A stretch of DNA of 54,821 bases from DATGKK01 sp035294725 (GTDB taxonomy: Bacteria > Actinomycetota > Acidimicrobiia > Acidimicrobiales > Bog-793): contig DATGKK010000065.1 in NCBI GenBank assembly GCA_035294725.1, forward strand, positions 1-54,821, given 5' to 3'. Under the pieces are notes generated by a model, which was not told the DNA's origin, did not search any database, and saw only the letters and a program-made list of their open reading frames with translations. This document shows positions 15,677-23,181 of this stretch, in pieces; positions within the stretch are counted from its first letter, which is position 1; every line of letters starts with the position of its first letter. Both the position numbers and the translations under genes were made by a program.

Positions 15677-17032
15677 TCAGGTGGCGAGCGGCAGGTCGAG
15701 GGTGAGCGCCCGCTGCCAGTCGTCGTCGACGTGGACGACCTGGCGGCCGGCCCGGTCGAGGATCGAGGCCGAGATGGAGGCCCGGAAGCCGCTCGCGCAG
15801 TGCACCCAGACCTCGCCGGGCGGGACCTCGCCGATCCGCTCCTCGAGCTCCCAGAAGGGGATGTGCACGGCCGCGGCGAGGTGCGCCTGGTCCCACTCGT
15901 CGGGCCGGCGGACGTCGAGCACGACGACGCCCTCCTTTCCGAGGACCGGGCCGAGCTGTTCGAAGGTCACGACCGGGTAGCTCGAGGTCTTGCCCGCCGC
16001 GAGCTCGTCGGTGGTGCCCGTGGCGGCACCGGCGAGCTCGTCGATGCCGATCCTCGACAGCTCGAGCTGCGCCGCGGCCACCTCGTCGGAGCTGTCCCCG
16101 ATGAGGGTGAGCGGCGTCTCCCAGGGCCTGGTCCAGCCGAGGAAGGTGGCGAAGCTCGGGCCGAGCTCGACCGAGATGGTCCCCGCGATGTGGTGGCGGG
16201 CGAAGGCGCGGCGCCGGCGCAGGTCCACGACCCACTCGCCGGCGTCGATCCGCTCCCGGAGCGCGGCGGCATCGAGGGGCCGTGGCCGTGCCGCCGGAGC
16301 CGGCGGGGCGCCGCGGCGGTTCGCGGGGCCCATCTGGGCGTAGTAGCGGGGGTAGGCGCCGAGCCCGGCGAGGAGGCGCTCGACGAAGGCGTCCTCGTCC
16401 TCGATCGTGAGGGCCAGGTTCGCCTCCCGCTGGTCGGCGATCGTCGACGAGTCGCCGCTCGTCGGCGTGGCCGAGCAGAAGCTGCCGAAGCCGTGCGTCG
16501 GCAGCACCGCCGCCTCGTCCGGGAGCTCGGCCGCGAGCCGGCGGACGGAGCGGTACTGCGCCCGCGTGAGCTCGTCGGTGAGCTCCTCGCTCACGAGGTC
16601 GGTGCGCCCGACGGCCCCGAAGAGCATCGAGCCGCCCGTGAACACGGCCACGATCGGGCCTCCCTGCTCTCCCACGGCGTAGGCCATGTGGTGCGGGGTG
16701 TGGCCCGGGGTGGCGAGCGCGGTGATCTCGAGCCGCCCCGTCGCGAAGCGGTCGCCGTCTTTGGCCGGCGCCCGCGCGAACTCGACCTCGGCCGCGGCCG
16801 GCACCACGTAGGTGGCGCCGGTGCGCTCGGCGAGCGCCAGCCCGCCGCTCACGTAGTCGTTGTGCAGGTGGGTCTCGAGGACGTGGGTGATCCGCACCCC
16901 GGCCGCGTCGGCGGCCTCGAGAAAGCGGTCGATATCCCGCTGCGGGTCGACGACGACGGCCACCTCGCCGTCGTGGGCGAGGTAGCTGCGGTCGCCGAGG
17001 CTCGGGGTCTCGATCGTGAGGACATCGACCAT
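15677..17032 (-). CDS. Persulfide dioxygenase-rhodanese fusion (MBL-fold)
   Basis: The 451 residues comprise an ETHE1-like metallo-beta-lactamase domain (about 1-240) followed by two rhodanese domains. The iron-binding motif is ETHLHNDYVSGG, with further ligands in ATPGHTPHHMAY and TGGSMLFGAVGRTDL. The first rhodanese domain has no cysteine at its active loop. The second has the sulfur-carrying Cys in VHCASGFRAS. The expected role is oxidation of glutathione- or low-molecular-weight-thiol persulfide to sulfite, and sulfur transfer to form thiosulfate. It lies 97 bases downstream of sqr on the same strand and completes that pathway. ATG 17032 has a GGAAGGAA upstream. Confidence 0.9.
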   Translation of the reverse strand: MVDVLTIETPSLGDRSYLAHDGEVAVVVDPQRDIDRFLEAADAAGVRITHVLETHLHNDYVSGGLALAERTGATYVVPAAAEVEFARAPAKDGDRFATGRLEITALATPGHTPHHMAYAVGEQGGPIVAVFTGGSMLFGAVGRTDLVSEELTDELTRAQYRSVRRLAAELPDEAAVLPTHGFGSFCSATPTSGDSSTIADQREANLALTIEDEDAFVERLLAGLGAYPRYYAQMGPANRRGAPPAPAARPRPLDAAALRERIDAGEWVVDLRRRRAFARHHIAGTISVELGPSFATFLGWTRPWETPLTLIGDSSDEVAAAQLELSRIGIDELAGAATGTTDELAAGKTSSYPVVTFEQLGPVLGKEGVVVLDVRRPDEWDQAHLAAAVHIPFWELEERIGEVPPGEVWVHCASGFRASISASILDRAGRQVVHVDDDWQRALTLDLPLAT

Positions 17033-17129
17033 GGGTGTGCGGTTCCTTCCAGGGATGTGGCGAGCCGTGCTCGCGAGGCGCCGGGCTTCTCGGTCGGGCA
17101 GGTTGACGGGGTGGCGGGGCAGTGGGTGC

Positions 17130-18341
17130 TCAGGCGAGGCCCTTCAGCATGAGGTGCCAGTACATGAAGGGCAGGCCGTACCGCTTGAGGAGCCACATGT
17201 CGTAGCGCTCCTTCTGGGTGTTGATGAGCGGCAGGGTCGGGTGCGGCTTCATCGTGTAGTCGAACTCGGCGAGCAGCATCTTGTTGCGGGCCGTGGTGAG
17301 CGGGCAGGAGGCGTAGCCGTCGTAGCGGGCCGTCGGCTCCTTGCCCGCCATCACCGCCCGGAGGTTCTCCACGACGACCGGGACCTGCTTGCGCACCGCG
17401 GCGCCGGTCTTCGAGTTGGGGGAGGAGCCGGCGTCGCCGAGGCTGAACACCTCGGGGTAGCGGGTGTGGCGCATCGTCTCCTTGTCGATCTCGACGTAGC
17501 CGCCGGGGTTGTCGGCGGCCGCGAGGGGGCCGGTCTTGATCCACGCCGGCGCGCTCTGGGGCGGGACCAGGTGGGCGACGTCGTAGCCGATGGTGAACTT
17601 GCGGTCGCCGCCGGCGGAGCGGTCGGTCACCACGAGCTCCCTCTGCTCGGGGTTCACCTCCGTCACCTCGTGCTGGAGGAGCACCTCGATCCCGTACCGG
17701 GCGGCGACGCCCTCGAGCACCTTCGAGAACTCGGGCACCCCGAACATCGCCGGCGTGGGCAGCACGAGCACGACCCGGATGTCCTTCAGCACCTTTTGCA
17801 TCTGCCACCAGTGAGCGGCGAGATAGGCGATCTTCTGCGGGGCTCCGGCGCACTTGATCGGTCCGGACGGCATCGTGAACACCGCCGTCCCGTGCCGCAG
17901 CGGCCGGATGAACTCCCAGGTCTTCGGGGCCAGCTCGACGCTGTAGTTGCTCGACACCCCGTCCCGGCCGAGGGTCTCGGCGGAGCCCGGGAGCCGGTCC
18001 CAGTCAAGAGCGAGTCCGGGGCAGACGACGAGGAAGTCGTAGCCGATGCTGCCGCTCCCGGCGGTGGCGACCGTCTTCGCGTCAGGGTCGATCTCGACGG
18101 CACGGTCCTTCACCCAGGTGACGCCGCTCGGCATCACGGCGGCCTCCGGCCGGGCCGACTTGCCGACCGGTGCCCTCCCTCCGCCGACGAGGGTCCACAG
18201 CGGCTGGTAGTAGTGGACCTCCGAGGGCTCGATCACCGCCACGTCGCTCTCGCCCGCCCGCCGCAGGCGGGCGGCTACGGAGATGCCGGCGCTCCCTCCT
18301 CCGACGATCACGATCCGGTGGTGCGGGTGGGAAGCAGCCAT
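17130..18341 (-). CDS. sqr: Sulfide:quinone oxidoreductase
   Basis: This 403-residue FAD protein should oxidise sulfide to persulfide or polysulfide and reduce the quinone pool at the membrane. The FAD motif is IVIVGGGSAGISVAARL at the N-terminus. Cys164 (KCAGAPQK) and Cys346 (ASCPLTTAR) are spaced like the two redox cysteines of the mitochondrial-type (type II) enzymes; Cys107 (VVCPG) is additional. ATG 18341 has GGGGGA a few bases upstream. The gene heads the sqr-persulfide dioxygenase operon and is divergent from a GntR regulator with operator-like repeats in between. Confidence 0.92.
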   Translation of the reverse strand: MAASHPHHRIVIVGGGSAGISVAARLRRAGESDVAVIEPSEVHYYQPLWTLVGGGRAPVGKSARPEAAVMPSGVTWVKDRAVEIDPDAKTVATAGSGSIGYDFLVVCPGLALDWDRLPGSAETLGRDGVSSNYSVELAPKTWEFIRPLRHGTAVFTMPSGPIKCAGAPQKIAYLAAHWWQMQKVLKDIRVVLVLPTPAMFGVPEFSKVLEGVAARYGIEVLLQHEVTEVNPEQRELVVTDRSAGGDRKFTIGYDVAHLVPPQSAPAWIKTGPLAAADNPGGYVEIDKETMRHTRYPEVFSLGDAGSSPNSKTGAAVRKQVPVVVENLRAVMAGKEPTARYDGYASCPLTTARNKMLLAEFDYTMKPHPTLPLINTQKERYDMWLLKRYGLPFMYWHLMLKGLA

Positions 18342-18379
18342 GGGTCCCCCGATCAACGACGCTCGATGTTGGCCGTGTG

Positions 18380-18442
18380 CAAGTACGGACATTCAAGTAC
18401 GGACAATCCGTCGTGTCAATGGTCGAGAGCGGCCATACTTGA
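18380..18442. promoter_or_regulatory. Repeated operator-like sites and gntR promoter between sqr and gntR
   Basis: The 12-mer CAAGTACGGACA occurs twice in direct orientation (18380-18391 and 18394-18405, 14 bases apart). A third related copy is inverted at 18434-18442 (TCAAGTATG on the minus strand). The third overlaps CATACT (18434-18439), a -10-like hexamer ending 6 bases before the gntR GTG. The layout predicts autoregulation of gntR and control of sqr by the GntR protein, probably in response to a sulfur metabolite. Protein-site pairing is inferred from position. Confidence 0.55.
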
Positions 18443-18445
18443 GCG

Positions 18446-19213
18446 GTGACCGCCCGCCCGCAGACGCCCGTCGGCGAGGGACCCCTGTGGGCGCAGGTCC
18501 TCGACGACCTGCGCCGCCGCCTTGGAGCCGGGGAGTTCGCCGACCGCTTCCCCGGCGACGCCGAGCTCGTCGAGCACTACAAGGTGAGCCGCCACACCGC
18601 ACGAGAGGCGGTGCGGCACCTGCAGGCCGACGGGCTGCTCGAGCGGCGCCGGGGCCAGGGCTCGTTCCTTACCAAGCCCGCGATCGAGCAGCCCCTCGGG
18701 ACGCTCTACAGCCTCTACCGGTCGATCGAGGACACCGGCGCAGTCCAGCGCAGCGTCGTGCGCTACCTCGAACAGCGCCACGACGACAAGGCCGCCGCCA
18801 TGCTCGGGTGCCCCGGAGAGCCGCTCGTCTACCTCGAACGGGTGCGGCTCTCGGACGGCGAGCCCATCGCCCTCGACTGCTCGTGGCTGCCGGCCAGCTC
18901 CTGTGGCGGGCTCCTCGAGCTCGACTTCACCCACGCCGCGCTCTACGAGCAGCTCGCCGAGCGCTGCGGGATCCGGCTCACGAGCGGTTGGGAGCGGATA
19001 CGGCCCGTGCTGCCCGACCGCACCCAGCGGAGCCTGCTCGGCCTCGACGCGCGCCAGCCGGCCTTTGCCATCGAGCGGCTCGCGAACAGCGACGCCGGCC
19101 CGGTCGAGTGGCGACATGGCGTCATACGGGCCGACCGCTTCTCGTTCGTGGCGCGGTGGGCGACGACCTCGAGGGTCGACACCGGCTTCGAGCGGACCGA
19201 GGGGAGCGCCTGA
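18446..19213 (+). CDS. GntR/HutC-family transcriptional regulator
   Basis: This 255-residue repressor has an N-terminal winged helix (about 15-80: ELVEHYKVSRHTAREAVRHL, LLERRRGQGSFL) and a C-terminal UTRA ligand-binding domain (about 95-240: YLERVRLSDGEPIALDCSWL). It is divergent from the sulfide-oxidation operon, with three operator-like copies in the gap, so it most likely controls sqr. The GTG start lacks a Shine-Dalgarno sequence and lies 6 bases after CATACT, implying leaderless translation. The ligand is unknown; UTRA domains usually bind small acids or sugar phosphates, which makes a sulfur-linked effector speculative. Confidence 0.88.
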   Translation: MTARPQTPVGEGPLWAQVLDDLRRRLGAGEFADRFPGDAELVEHYKVSRHTAREAVRHLQADGLLERRRGQGSFLTKPAIEQPLGTLYSLYRSIEDTGAVQRSVVRYLEQRHDDKAAAMLGCPGEPLVYLERVRLSDGEPIALDCSWLPASSCGGLLELDFTHAALYEQLAERCGIRLTSGWERIRPVLPDRTQRSLLGLDARQPAFAIERLANSDAGPVEWRHGVIRADRFSFVARWATTSRVDTGFERTEGSA

Positions 19214-19257
19214 GCGGGTCGGCCCGAGGACCGCGCTCAGCCGGGGGAGGCGTCGAT

Positions 19258-19269
19258 ATGTCCGGACAT
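19258..19269. repeat. Perfect 12-base palindrome between convergent gntR and membrane-protein genes
   Basis: ATGTCCGGACAT is fully symmetric and sits in the 76-base gap between two converging stops. It contains TGTCC/GGACA, the same pentamer found in the sqr-gntR repeats. It may be a further GntR contact, a weak terminator stem or chance. Confidence 0.35.
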
Positions 19270-19289
19270 GAGAGCCCGCCGTCGCGTGC

Positions 19290-19556
19290 TCAGCGGGGCA
19301 GCTCCCGGCGGGAGAGGTGTCGATGTCCGTGGAGGGCCGTGACGATGAGGGCCGAGCCGCCCACCGCGATGACGAGACGGAGAAGGAAGCCCACGCCGAG
19401 GGCCACACCGACCACGCCGCCGATGAAGGAGCCGGCGATGCCGACGAGCAGGGTCGAGCCGAGGCCCATGCGGGCATGGCCGGGAGCGAAGAGCCGCCCG
19501 AGGGCGCCGATCACGAGGCCGCCGAGGAGCCAGGCGAGGAGGAGGCCGATCACCAT
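19290..19556 (-). CDS. GlsB/YeaQ/YmgE-family small membrane protein
   Basis: This 88-residue protein has three hydrophobic helices rich in glycine (GLLLAWLLGGLVIGALGRL, then two further segments) and the family's FAPG turn. The family is often labelled transglycosylase-associated and is stress-induced; its molecular role is uncertain. ATG 19556 is preceded by TACGCT with a 6-base gap and no ribosome-binding site, so the message is likely leaderless. Confidence 0.75.
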   Translation of the reverse strand: MVIGLLLAWLLGGLVIGALGRLFAPGHARMGLGSTLLVGIAGSFIGGVVGVALGVGFLLRLVIAVGGSALIVTALHGHRHLSRRELPR

Positions 19557-19632
19557 GGCCCAAGCGTAGGCCCGCTTGGTCCGGCCGAGCCGTCACCCGC
19601 GTGCCGGCAACCGCACTGTTGGAGCGCTCCGC

Positions 19633-20091
19633 TCAGGGGGTCGACGGCTCGCCGAGAAGGCGGTGGAGCAGCTCGTCCTGGGCGAGGAGGTGCTGCTGGA
19701 GCTCGACCACCTCGTGCAAGAGGGCGTCGGCGTCGTTGTAGGTCGCCTCGGCGCGCTTGTCGGCGGCGAGGGCGAGGACGTTCTGCCCGACGATGATCAC
19801 CGAGAGCAGGACCAACTGGAGGAAGGTCTGCGAGATCCAGGAGACGATCGTGACGGGGTTGTGGGACTCGATGGCGGCCGGGAGGCTCACGACGGCGAGG
19901 GCGGCGAAGGCGTAGGCGCACCACATCGTGCCCACCCCGCTCGTCACCTTCACGGCGAGCCAGGAGTTGAACCGGGTGACGGCGTTGCCCTTTGGCAGCT
20001 GCTCGCTCACTTTGACCGGCCGGGCGGCATGCTCCAGCTTCTCCTTGGTGCGGTGGTGGGGGACGTAGTGGTAGAGGGAATGGGTCGTCAC
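19633..20091 (-). CDS. Two-helix membrane protein, DUF1003-like
   Basis: This 152-residue protein has a basic, His-rich N-terminus, two transmembrane segments (about residues 45-70 and 80-105) and a charged C-terminal helix (ADKRAEATYNDADALLHEV) that could form a coiled coil. The layout recalls DUF1003 or low-affinity iron-permease-like proteins, but the match is weak and I assign no function. GTG 20091 has GGAGG 9 bases upstream; the longer upstream frame is antisense to other coding sequence. It is divergent from the BluB-CobT gene with a 190-base gap in which I see no riboswitch. Confidence 0.65.
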   Translation of the reverse strand: MTTHSLYHYVPHHRTKEKLEHAARPVKVSEQLPKGNAVTRFNSWLAVKVTSGVGTMWCAYAFAALAVVSLPAAIESHNPVTIVSWISQTFLQLVLLSVIIVGQNVLALAADKRAEATYNDADALLHEVVELQQHLLAQDELLHRLLGEPSTP

Positions 20092-20281
20092 CGGCCGTGC
20101 CTCCTCGTGTGCGGGCAAGTGCCGCGACTCTCGCGCGTCCGCCCGCGCCCTGCTCGCGAGGCGAGGAGGCGCCCGGGAGGTGGCGTGGCCGCGGAGCGGG
20201 GCCCGAGCGGTCTCTCGGGAGCGCCGGGCAGGTGCCAAGATCGGGCCCGGCCGCAATAGGGCCTGCTGCGAGGAGCAACCG

Positions 20282-22057
20282 ATGGACGAGCGCGATCCCC
20301 TGGACCAGGCGAGGGCGGTGGCACCGGCCGAGCCGGGGACGGACCACCCCGGCCCCGGGACCCCCTGGCCCCGGCCCGTTCCGCTCGTCGGCGACCCGAC
20401 CTCGGCGGCCGAGCGCGCGGCAGATCCCGCAGGGTGGTCGTTCGACGCCGCGACCGTGGCGGCCCTGCACGCCGTGCTCGCGGCCCGGCGTGACGTCCGG
20501 CGCTTCAGGGCCGACCCCGTGCCCGCCGGCCTGCTCGCCGAGGTGTTGGCCGCCGGCCACGAGGCCCCCTCGGTCGGGCACTCCCAGCCGTGGCGCTTCG
20601 TCGTCGTGCGGGAGCAGGCGACCCGGGACCGGGCCGCCGCCATGGCCGACCGGGAGCGGCTCCGCCAGGCCGAGCTGATGACCGAGGAGCGCCGGGCGCG
20701 GCTTCTCGACCTCCAGCTCGACGGCATCCGGGAGGCGCCCGTCGGGATCGTGGTGTGCTGCGACCGGAGGGCGCCCGCGGCCGGGGTGCTCGGGCGGGCC
20801 AGCTTCGCCGACGCCGACCTTTGGAGCTGCGCCTGCGCGATCGAGAACATATGGCTCGCCGCCAGGGCCGTCGGGCTCGGGCTCGGCTGGGTGACGCTCT
20901 TCCCACCCGAGGAGCTGGCGGGCCTGCTCGGCCTCCCCGAAGGGGTCGAGACCCTCGGCTGGCTGTGTGTCGGCTGGCCGGACGAGCGGCCGCCGAGCCC
21001 TGGGCTCGAGCGGCACGGCTGGTCGGAGCGGCTGCCGCTCGAGGAGGTGGTCCTCTACGAGCGGTGGCCCGCCGGCGGCGGGCCGGCTGCTCCCGTGTCC
21101 CACCTCGCCGGCCCCGAGCCGGCGGCAGTGGTCGCGGGGCGGGACGAGGGAGACCACCGGCTCACCGTGCCGGGCTCCCTCGGCGTGCTCGATCTCGCCG
21201 TGAACCGGGTGCTCGCCCTGCGCCCGCAGCCCCCGGCCTCCGGCGTGCTCGTCCTCGCGGCCGGCGACCATCCGGTGACCCGCCACGGCGTGTCGGCCTT
21301 CGCCCCGTCGGTCACGGCCGAGATCCTGGCCGCGAGCCGGGCCGGGGTCTCGCTCGGCGCCGTCACGGCGCGCGAGGCAGGGCTCTCGCTCGAGGTGGTC
21401 CACGCCCTCGCCAGCCGCCCGGCGGGGGATCTCGTCACCGCCGATGGGCTCGATCCCCTCGACGTCGAGGCGCTCCTCGGGGCGGGGAGCGAGCTCGGAC
21501 GCCGCCTCGGCAGCGCCGGGCTGGTCTGCCTCGGCGAGGTGGGGATCGGCAACACGACGGTGGCGGCCGCCCTCGCGGCCGCCCTTGCCGGGATGGAGCC
21601 GGCGGAGGCCGTCGGCCTCGGGGCGGGGGCGGACTCGGCGATGGTGCGGCGGAAGCGGGAGGTGGTGGCGGCCGCGCTCGAGCGGGCCCGGGCCGCCCAC
21701 GGAACGTCGCTCGGGCGCCCGGAGGTGGCGCTCGGCGCTCTCGGGGGGCCGGAGGTCGCCCTCCTCGCCGGGGTGACGCTCGGCGCGGCCAGCGAGCGGG
21801 CGCCCGTGGTGCTCGACGGCTTCGTGACCTCCGTCGCGGCCCTTGTCGCCGTGCGGCTCGAGCCGGCGGCACAGAGCGCCCTCGTGGCCGGCCAGCGGAG
21901 CAGGGAGGCGGGCCATGGCCGGGTCCTCGTCGAGCTCGGCCTCGAGCCGCTCCTCGCGCTCCGGCTTCGCGCCGGCGAGGGCGTCGGCGCCTGCCTGGCG
22001 GCCCAGCTCCTGCTCACGGCGGTGCGCGCCCGCCTCGCCACCGCCACCGTCGGCTGA
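20282..22057 (+). CDS. cobT: BluB-CobT fusion: lower-ligand synthase and phosphoribosyltransferase
   Basis: The 591 residues join two cobalamin lower-ligand enzymes. The N-terminal part (about 55-265) is BluB-like nitroreductase fold: ARRDVRRFRADPVP, APSVGHSQPWRFVVV and EAPVGIVVCCDR. BluB makes 5,6-dimethylbenzimidazole from reduced FMN and oxygen. The C-terminal part (about 280-591) is CobT, which attaches the base to nicotinate mononucleotide to give alpha-ribazole phosphate: HGVSAFAPSVTAEI, GEVGIGNTTVAAAL, and the catalytic-Glu segment LRLRAGEGVGA. ATG 20282 has GAGGAG upstream. It is tail to tail with cobF, with 24 bases between stops. Fusion would channel the base directly between active sites. 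Confidence 0.92.
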   Translation: MDERDPLDQARAVAPAEPGTDHPGPGTPWPRPVPLVGDPTSAAERAADPAGWSFDAATVAALHAVLAARRDVRRFRADPVPAGLLAEVLAAGHEAPSVGHSQPWRFVVVREQATRDRAAAMADRERLRQAELMTEERRARLLDLQLDGIREAPVGIVVCCDRRAPAAGVLGRASFADADLWSCACAIENIWLAARAVGLGLGWVTLFPPEELAGLLGLPEGVETLGWLCVGWPDERPPSPGLERHGWSERLPLEEVVLYERWPAGGGPAAPVSHLAGPEPAAVVAGRDEGDHRLTVPGSLGVLDLAVNRVLALRPQPPASGVLVLAAGDHPVTRHGVSAFAPSVTAEILAASRAGVSLGAVTAREAGLSLEVVHALASRPAGDLVTADGLDPLDVEALLGAGSELGRRLGSAGLVCLGEVGIGNTTVAAALAAALAGMEPAEAVGLGAGADSAMVRRKREVVAAALERARAAHGTSLGRPEVALGALGGPEVALLAGVTLGAASERAPVVLDGFVTSVAALVAVRLEPAAQSALVAGQRSREAGHGRVLVELGLEPLLALRLRAGEGVGACLAAQLLLTAVRARLATATVG

Positions 22058-22081
22058 GCGGGGACCGCGGTTCGGGCCGGA

Positions 22082-22831
22082 CTACCCGTTGCGGCGGAGG
22101 AGGTAGGTGTCCATCACGTAGCCCCGCTTGGCTCGGGCGTCCGCCCGCGCCGCCACGATCTCCTCGGCGACTGCGGCGAGCTTGCCCGCGACGAGGACCT
22201 GGTCGGCGCTGGCGAGGTGGGCTCCCCAGTAGATCGTGATGCCGGCCGGGTCGAGGCGGCGGAAGGTGCACTCCCCGTCGAGCATGACGACGACGTCGTC
22301 GCAGCCGGGCGGGAAGCCACCCGCGGCAAGGCGGCGCCCCGTCGTGAGCTGGAGCGGCCGGCCGACTCGGGTGAGCGAGATGCGGTGGGCGGCGGCGAGG
22401 ACCTGGATGCTGCTCAGCCCCGGCACGACCTCGACCTCGACCGGCTCGCTCAGGGCCTCGCAGACCCGCAGCGTGCTGTCGTAGAAGGCGGGGTCTCCCC
22501 ACGCGAGGAGTCCCGCGCAGCCGTCCGGGCCCACTTCGGCGGCGAGGGCGGTGCTAAGGAGGCTCGCGCGCGCTGCGGTCCAGTCCGAGACCGACTGCTC
22601 GTAGTCCGGGCCGTCCCGGTCGCGGCGGGGGTCGGCGAGCTCGACGAAGCGGTAGGGGCGGGAGGTGATGACCTTCCGGCACAGCTCGCGGCGGAGCCGC
22701 ACGAGCTCGTCGGCGGCTGACCCCTTCTCGAGCACGACGACGGCGTCGACGGAGTTGAGCGCCGCCACGGCCTGGGCGGTGAGGTGCTCCGGCTCTCCGA
22801 GGCCGATCCCGATGACCTTGATCCGGGTCAC
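22082..22831 (-). CDS. cobF: Precorrin-6A synthase (deacetylating) CobF
   Basis: This 249-residue SAM-dependent tetrapyrrole methyltransferase adds the C1 methyl group with loss of acetate, a reaction specific to the aerobic pathway. The fold signature VIGIGLGEPEHLTAQAV opens the protein, and LLAWGDPAFYDST and EVVPGLSSIQVLAA form the SAM and substrate sites. The GTG start overlaps the cobE stop (GTGA). It is the last gene of the minus-strand cob operon. CobF is missing from the M. tuberculosis complex, so its retention makes this pathway more complete than there. Confidence 0.93.
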   Translation of the reverse strand: MTRIKVIGIGLGEPEHLTAQAVAALNSVDAVVVLEKGSAADELVRLRRELCRKVITSRPYRFVELADPRRDRDGPDYEQSVSDWTAARASLLSTALAAEVGPDGCAGLLAWGDPAFYDSTLRVCEALSEPVEVEVVPGLSSIQVLAAAHRISLTRVGRPLQLTTGRRLAAGGFPPGCDDVVVMLDGECTFRRLDPAGITIYWGAHLASADQVLVAGKLAAVAEEIVAARADARAKRGYVMDTYLLRRNG

Positions 22832-23181
22832 GGCGGGCAGGCTGCGGCCGCCACGGTCACGTGCCGGCCCTTGCGCTTTGCGACCACGAGCCGGCTCCTG
22901 GCGCCGGCGGCAAGGAGCGCGGCCCGCTCCGCGACGGGCAGGGCTGCGCGCCCGTCCCGCCCCGGCGGCGCCGGAGCGCCACCCTCGCAGAGCTGCAGGT
23001 CGCCGAAGCCCACGACCGGCTTTCCGAGCGCGGCGAGCCGGCGGTCACCGGCGAAGCGGCTCCGGGTCCCGATGACGTCGACGTCCTCGAAGCGCCACCC
23101 CGCCTCGGCGAGGACGGCTCGGACGGTCTCCGCCACCTCGCCGGCTGTCGCCCGCCCCGAGAGCCCGACGCCGAGCGCCAT
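22828..23181 (-). CDS. cobE: CobE / CbiG C-terminal domain protein
   Basis: This 117-residue protein matches the C-terminal domain of CbiG, found alone as CobE in aerobic producers: GVGLSGRATAGEVAETVRAV, then DVDVIGTRSRFAGD and KPVVGFGDLQL. CobE is needed for cobalamin synthesis in Pseudomonas denitrificans, but its exact role is unsettled. ATG 23181 overlaps the cobL stop (TGATG), and its own stop overlaps the cobF start, so translation is coupled on both sides. Confidence 0.82.
   Translation of the reverse strand: MALGVGLSGRATAGEVAETVRAVLAEAGWRFEDVDVIGTRSRFAGDRRLAALGKPVVGFGDLQLCEGGAPAPPGRDGRAALPVAERAALLAAGARSRLVVAKRKGRHVTVAAAACPP

Noticed and set aside
20092..20281. Possible riboswitch upstream of the BluB-CobT gene
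   Set aside because: I looked for the conserved AGGGAA, GTCCCGC and AGGAGACC blocks of cobalamin aptamers and did not find them together.
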